A stretch of 7,436 bases of DNA from JBJXHG01 sp046160865. Lineage in GTDB: Bacteria; Planctomycetota; UBA1135; GCA-002686595. The notes under the pieces are model-generated. The model was given only the letters and a program-made list of their open reading frames with translations. It was not told the origin of the DNA and ran no database searches. The translations under genes and the position numbers were made by a program. Location of the stretch: positions 1 through 7,436 of the forward strand of contig JBJXHG010000115.1 in assembly GCA_046160865.1 (NCBI GenBank). The letters run 5' to 3'. Every line of letters starts with the position of its first letter. Position 1 is the stretch's first letter. Positions 5,340-7,436 of this stretch are shown here, in pieces.

Positions 5340-5954
5340 ATGGAAACCCATTACAGCGAGCCTTCGACGATCGCAGGGATCGAGTCGGAGCTCCAAGGTG
5401 CGTTCGAAGCGCTGCGCGAGATCCACCAGCGCGGTCAGTTGCCGCAGGAGCTGCAGCCGCTCTTGAAGCTCGTGCCTCCCGACGGCGCGAGCGTGCACGT
5501 GTCGCTGCGCCAGCGCGAAACCGGACGGCAGATCCGGCGCACGCAACCGGCAGGCTCGTGGACACAGCGCAGCTGCGCGGTGTGGATCGTGTACGAAGCA
5601 CCCGGCGCCGCACCCGACTTCCGTTCGCGCATGGAAAGCCTCGGCAATCCGCTGCAGGAGTTCGTGCTCGCGCTGAATCACGCCGAGCGCGATCCGCACT
5701 TGCAGTTCATCTCGCTCAAGTGGTTCCGCGACACGTATCTCGTGAAGCGCGGGTACGGTTGGGCGCAAGATCCGGATCTACCTCGACAGCTCACGCAGGA
5801 GCTGACGGAGCGCAACTTGATCCTCACGTCGAAGGTGCCGAACCCGAAGACACCCGAGTTTCCGGTGACGAGCATCCGCTTGAATCGCGAGCACCCCGAA
5901 GTGCGCAAGATCCTCGCCGACGCCGGCACGGTCGAGTCGGCGCAAGCGCCGTGA
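5340..5954 (+). CDS. Hypothetical protein, 204 residues
   Basis: Not recognised. The protein is soluble, with no signal peptide and no TM segment. Residues 1-45 look helical (IESELQGAFEALREIHQRGQ). There is a polar middle part and a single short hydrophobic strand (CAVWIVYEAP, about 79-88). A more ordered C-terminal half (PLQEFVLALNHAERDPHLQFISLKWFRDTYLVKRGYGW) is followed by LTQELTERNLILTSKVPNP and TSIRLNREHPEVRKIL. The last part alternates helix and strand in a way that could be a winged-helix-like fold, which is only a guess. The coding frame is clear from strong G/C third positions and a clean start and stop. The ribosome-binding site is weak (GGAT about 11 bases upstream). It is divergent from the ABM-like gene and followed at 112 bases by the FG-GAP gene on the same strand. 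Confidence 0.75.
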   Translation: METHYSEPSTIAGIESELQGAFEALREIHQRGQLPQELQPLLKLVPPDGASVHVSLRQRETGRQIRRTQPAGSWTQRSCAVWIVYEAPGAAPDFRSRMESLGNPLQEFVLALNHAERDPHLQFISLKWFRDTYLVKRGYGWAQDPDLPRQLTQELTERNLILTSKVPNPKTPEFPVTSIRLNREHPEVRKILADAGTVESAQAP

Positions 5955-6065
5955 GCGCGCGGTGGCGCAGCGAGATCGGCTCGGACTCTTCGCGACCTCG
6001 CTCCCCTTCTATTCTCGTAACACGTCGCCGTGGAGGAGAGCCCGCGAGCGAATTGGAGTTCCATC

Positions 6066-7436
6066 ATGTCGGCTCGTTTGCTCGCCTTGTCTCGTCCGTT
6101 CGTCGCACTCGCCATCACGCTGACCTCGAGCTCGCTCGCAGCGCAGTCGACGGCGCCCGCGCACTTTCCGGCGCGGCCGATCGTGAAACCGCCGCCGTAC
6201 CCCGACGCACCCGCGTTGTGGCTGCGCGCGATGCGCCTCGCGCCCGCCGATCCCACCGTCGACGGAGTCTTCGGCCAGACCGTTGCCGTCGACGGCGACA
6301 CGCTAGTCGCGCGGCAACGCGGCAACGCCTACGTGTTCGTGCGCGACGGCAATGGCAACTGGAACCAGCAGGCGAAGCTCGTCCCACCGAACGTTGACAC
6401 CAGCTCGGACGAAACGGTCGCGCTCGACGGCGACAACCTCGTGATCGGCCGTCCGCAGGATGAGGGCAACTTCTCGTACTCGCACGGAACTGCGTACACA
6501 TACCACCGCACTGGTACGTCATGGGCGCTCGAGCACGCGAGCACCGGGCTCGCCGTCGGCCAAGTCGGTTACGACGTCGCGATGGTCGGCGACCTATCGT
6601 GCATCACCGGGATCCTGACGAAGGACCCGATCTTTTTCCGCCGCCGCGTCGGAACGAGCTGGGTCGTCGAGGCCACGATCGGTTGCTGTCCAAGCGGAGG
6701 AGGCGGAATTCGCTCCATCGCGATGGACGACAGCTGGTTCGTCGTTGCGAGTCACCCGTGGGTACCAACGTCGTCCGCCGGCAAGCTGCATTTCTACCGG
6801 CGCGACGGATCGGGTTGGACGCACGTGCAAACGTTCGATGCACCGAACGCAACGGAGAACGACCTCTTCGGCAACGACACCGCGCTGAGCGACAAATTCG
6901 TGGTCGTCGGCGCAGTGCGTCACGACATGTTCGGCACGGATGTCGGCGCTGCGTTCGTGTACGAGCGCATACACGCGGGCTGGCAATCGCATGCGGTCCT
7001 GGGTCCGTGCAACCCGGGCGAGCGCGAGTTCGGCCGGTCGGTGGCGATCCTCGGCTCGACGATCGTCGTCACTGCGCAGCAGCGCACGGACGTGGAAGAA
7101 GTGCAGGAGTACCGGTCGGTCGCGCACGTGTTCGAGCAGACGCCGAGCGGATGGGCGCTGCGGCAGACGCTGACCATTCCCGAGACGCCGTACGCGAACG
7201 GCCTGGGCGCGTCGGTCGCACTCGACGCGCAGACGATCGCGATCGGGTCGAAGTCGGAAGACCAACCCGTTCCAAATGCCGGCGCCGTGTACACATTCGA
7301 GAAGAGCGCCGCGCTCGGCGGCAACTTCTGCTTCGGCGACGGCAGCGGCACCGCGTGTCCCTGCAACAATCCCGGGCAAGCAGGGAGCGGCTGTGCGAAC
7401 GCGTACTCCGCCGTCGGCGCGCGGCTCGATGCGTAC
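6066..7436 (+). CDS. Exported FG-GAP repeat (beta-propeller) protein, 3'-truncated by window
   Basis: 457 residues are visible, with no stop before the window end. The start at ATG 6066 is supported by GGAG (6055-6058) seven bases upstream. The N-terminus is a signal peptide: Arg4, a hydrophobic run at about 11-24, and likely cleavage after SLAA (residues 23-26). Repeats of FG-GAP type follow, for example VFGQTVAVDGDTLVA (about 68-82), FGNDTALSDKFVVVGA (268-283), FGRSVAILGSTIVV (322-335) and LGASVALDAQTIAIGS (380-395). Each leads to an AYVF/AFVYE/VYTFE strand and a W-containing turn, as in integrin-alpha-like propellers. A Cys-rich linker (FCFGDGSGTACPCNN, about 421-435) begins a further domain cut off at the edge. 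The protein is probably outside the cytoplasm; its ligand is unknown. TATTCT at 6010-6015 could be a -10 box but has no clear -35. Confidence 0.88.
   Translation, partial: MSARLLALSRPFVALAITLTSSSLAAQSTAPAHFPARPIVKPPPYPDAPALWLRAMRLAPADPTVDGVFGQTVAVDGDTLVARQRGNAYVFVRDGNGNWNQQAKLVPPNVDTSSDETVALDGDNLVIGRPQDEGNFSYSHGTAYTYHRTGTSWALEHASTGLAVGQVGYDVAMVGDLSCITGILTKDPIFFRRRVGTSWVVEATIGCCPSGGGGIRSIAMDDSWFVVASHPWVPTSSAGKLHFYRRDGSGWTHVQTFDAPNATENDLFGNDTALSDKFVVVGAVRHDMFGTDVGAAFVYERIHAGWQSHAVLGPCNPGEREFGRSVAILGSTIVVTAQQRTDVEEVQEYRSVAHVFEQTPSGWALRQTLTIPETPYANGLGASVALDAQTIAIGSKSEDQPVPNAGAVYTFEKSAALGGNFCFGDGSGTACPCNNPGQAGSGCANAYSAVGARLDAY

Noticed and set aside
4934..6397. A 487-codon plus-strand open frame
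   Set aside because: The product is extremely Arg/Ala-rich and low in hydrophobic residues. It overlaps the better-supported 204-residue gene and the FG-GAP gene in other frames. It is a typical GC-rich shadow.
6594..7379. A 261-codon minus-strand open frame
   Set aside because: It lies opposite the FG-GAP gene, whose plus frame has a signal peptide, a ribosome-binding site and clear repeats. The minus frame shows no domain.
1..7436. CRISPR array, tRNA, rRNA or insertion-sequence transposase
   Set aside because: No regularly spaced short repeats, no cloverleaf or rRNA-like sequence, and no transposase or integrase motif was found on either strand.

Overview
The window is GC-rich bacterial DNA, most likely from a planctomycete. 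The reasons are a GroEL with a histidine-rich tail (GHGHSH) in place of Gly-Met repeats, and a secreted FG-GAP beta-propeller protein that ends in a Cys-rich FCFGDGSGTACPC segment of a kind I associate with deep-branching marine planctomycetes. The phylum is inferred from memory of these families, not from a search.

Layout. Positions 1-1349 hold the 3' two thirds of a groEL gene with an in-frame internal duplication of about 141 codons. Positions 1350-3068 form a compositionally different insert of two cargo blocks. Block 1 encodes a small three-helix membrane protein and an overlapping 63-residue disordered protein. Block 2 encodes a cytoplasmic trypsin-like serine protease with an intact His/Asp/Ser triad. 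The insert is bracketed by a 133-bp direct repeat of the groEL 3' end (1219-1351 and 3069-3201, two mismatches, both synonymous), and a third 25-bp copy of the extreme groEL end (2144-2168) separates the blocks. The probable native groEL terminator (3246-3287) lies after the last copy. This is the arrangement expected when DNA integrates into the 3' end of a protein gene and brings a replacement tail with it. No integrase is visible, so any recombinase would act in trans or lie elsewhere.

Positions 3305-4360 (minus strand) encode a DUF4238 protein converging on the insert, with a possible 40-residue ORF upstream of it. Positions 4621-4980 (minus) encode a small protein resembling antibiotic-biosynthesis-monooxygenase/dimeric alpha-beta barrel proteins. 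A 349-bp intergenic region separates it from a divergent gene for an unrecognised 204-residue protein (5340-5954). From 6066 to the window end runs an exported FG-GAP protein, cut off by the window edge.

How the parts relate. The main system is the groEL 3' end used as an insertion hotspot carrying a membrane protein and an intracellular protease. That combination would fit a conflict or phage-defence cargo, but nothing in the sequence proves that function. The remaining genes look like ordinary chromosomal genes with no clear functional link to each other.
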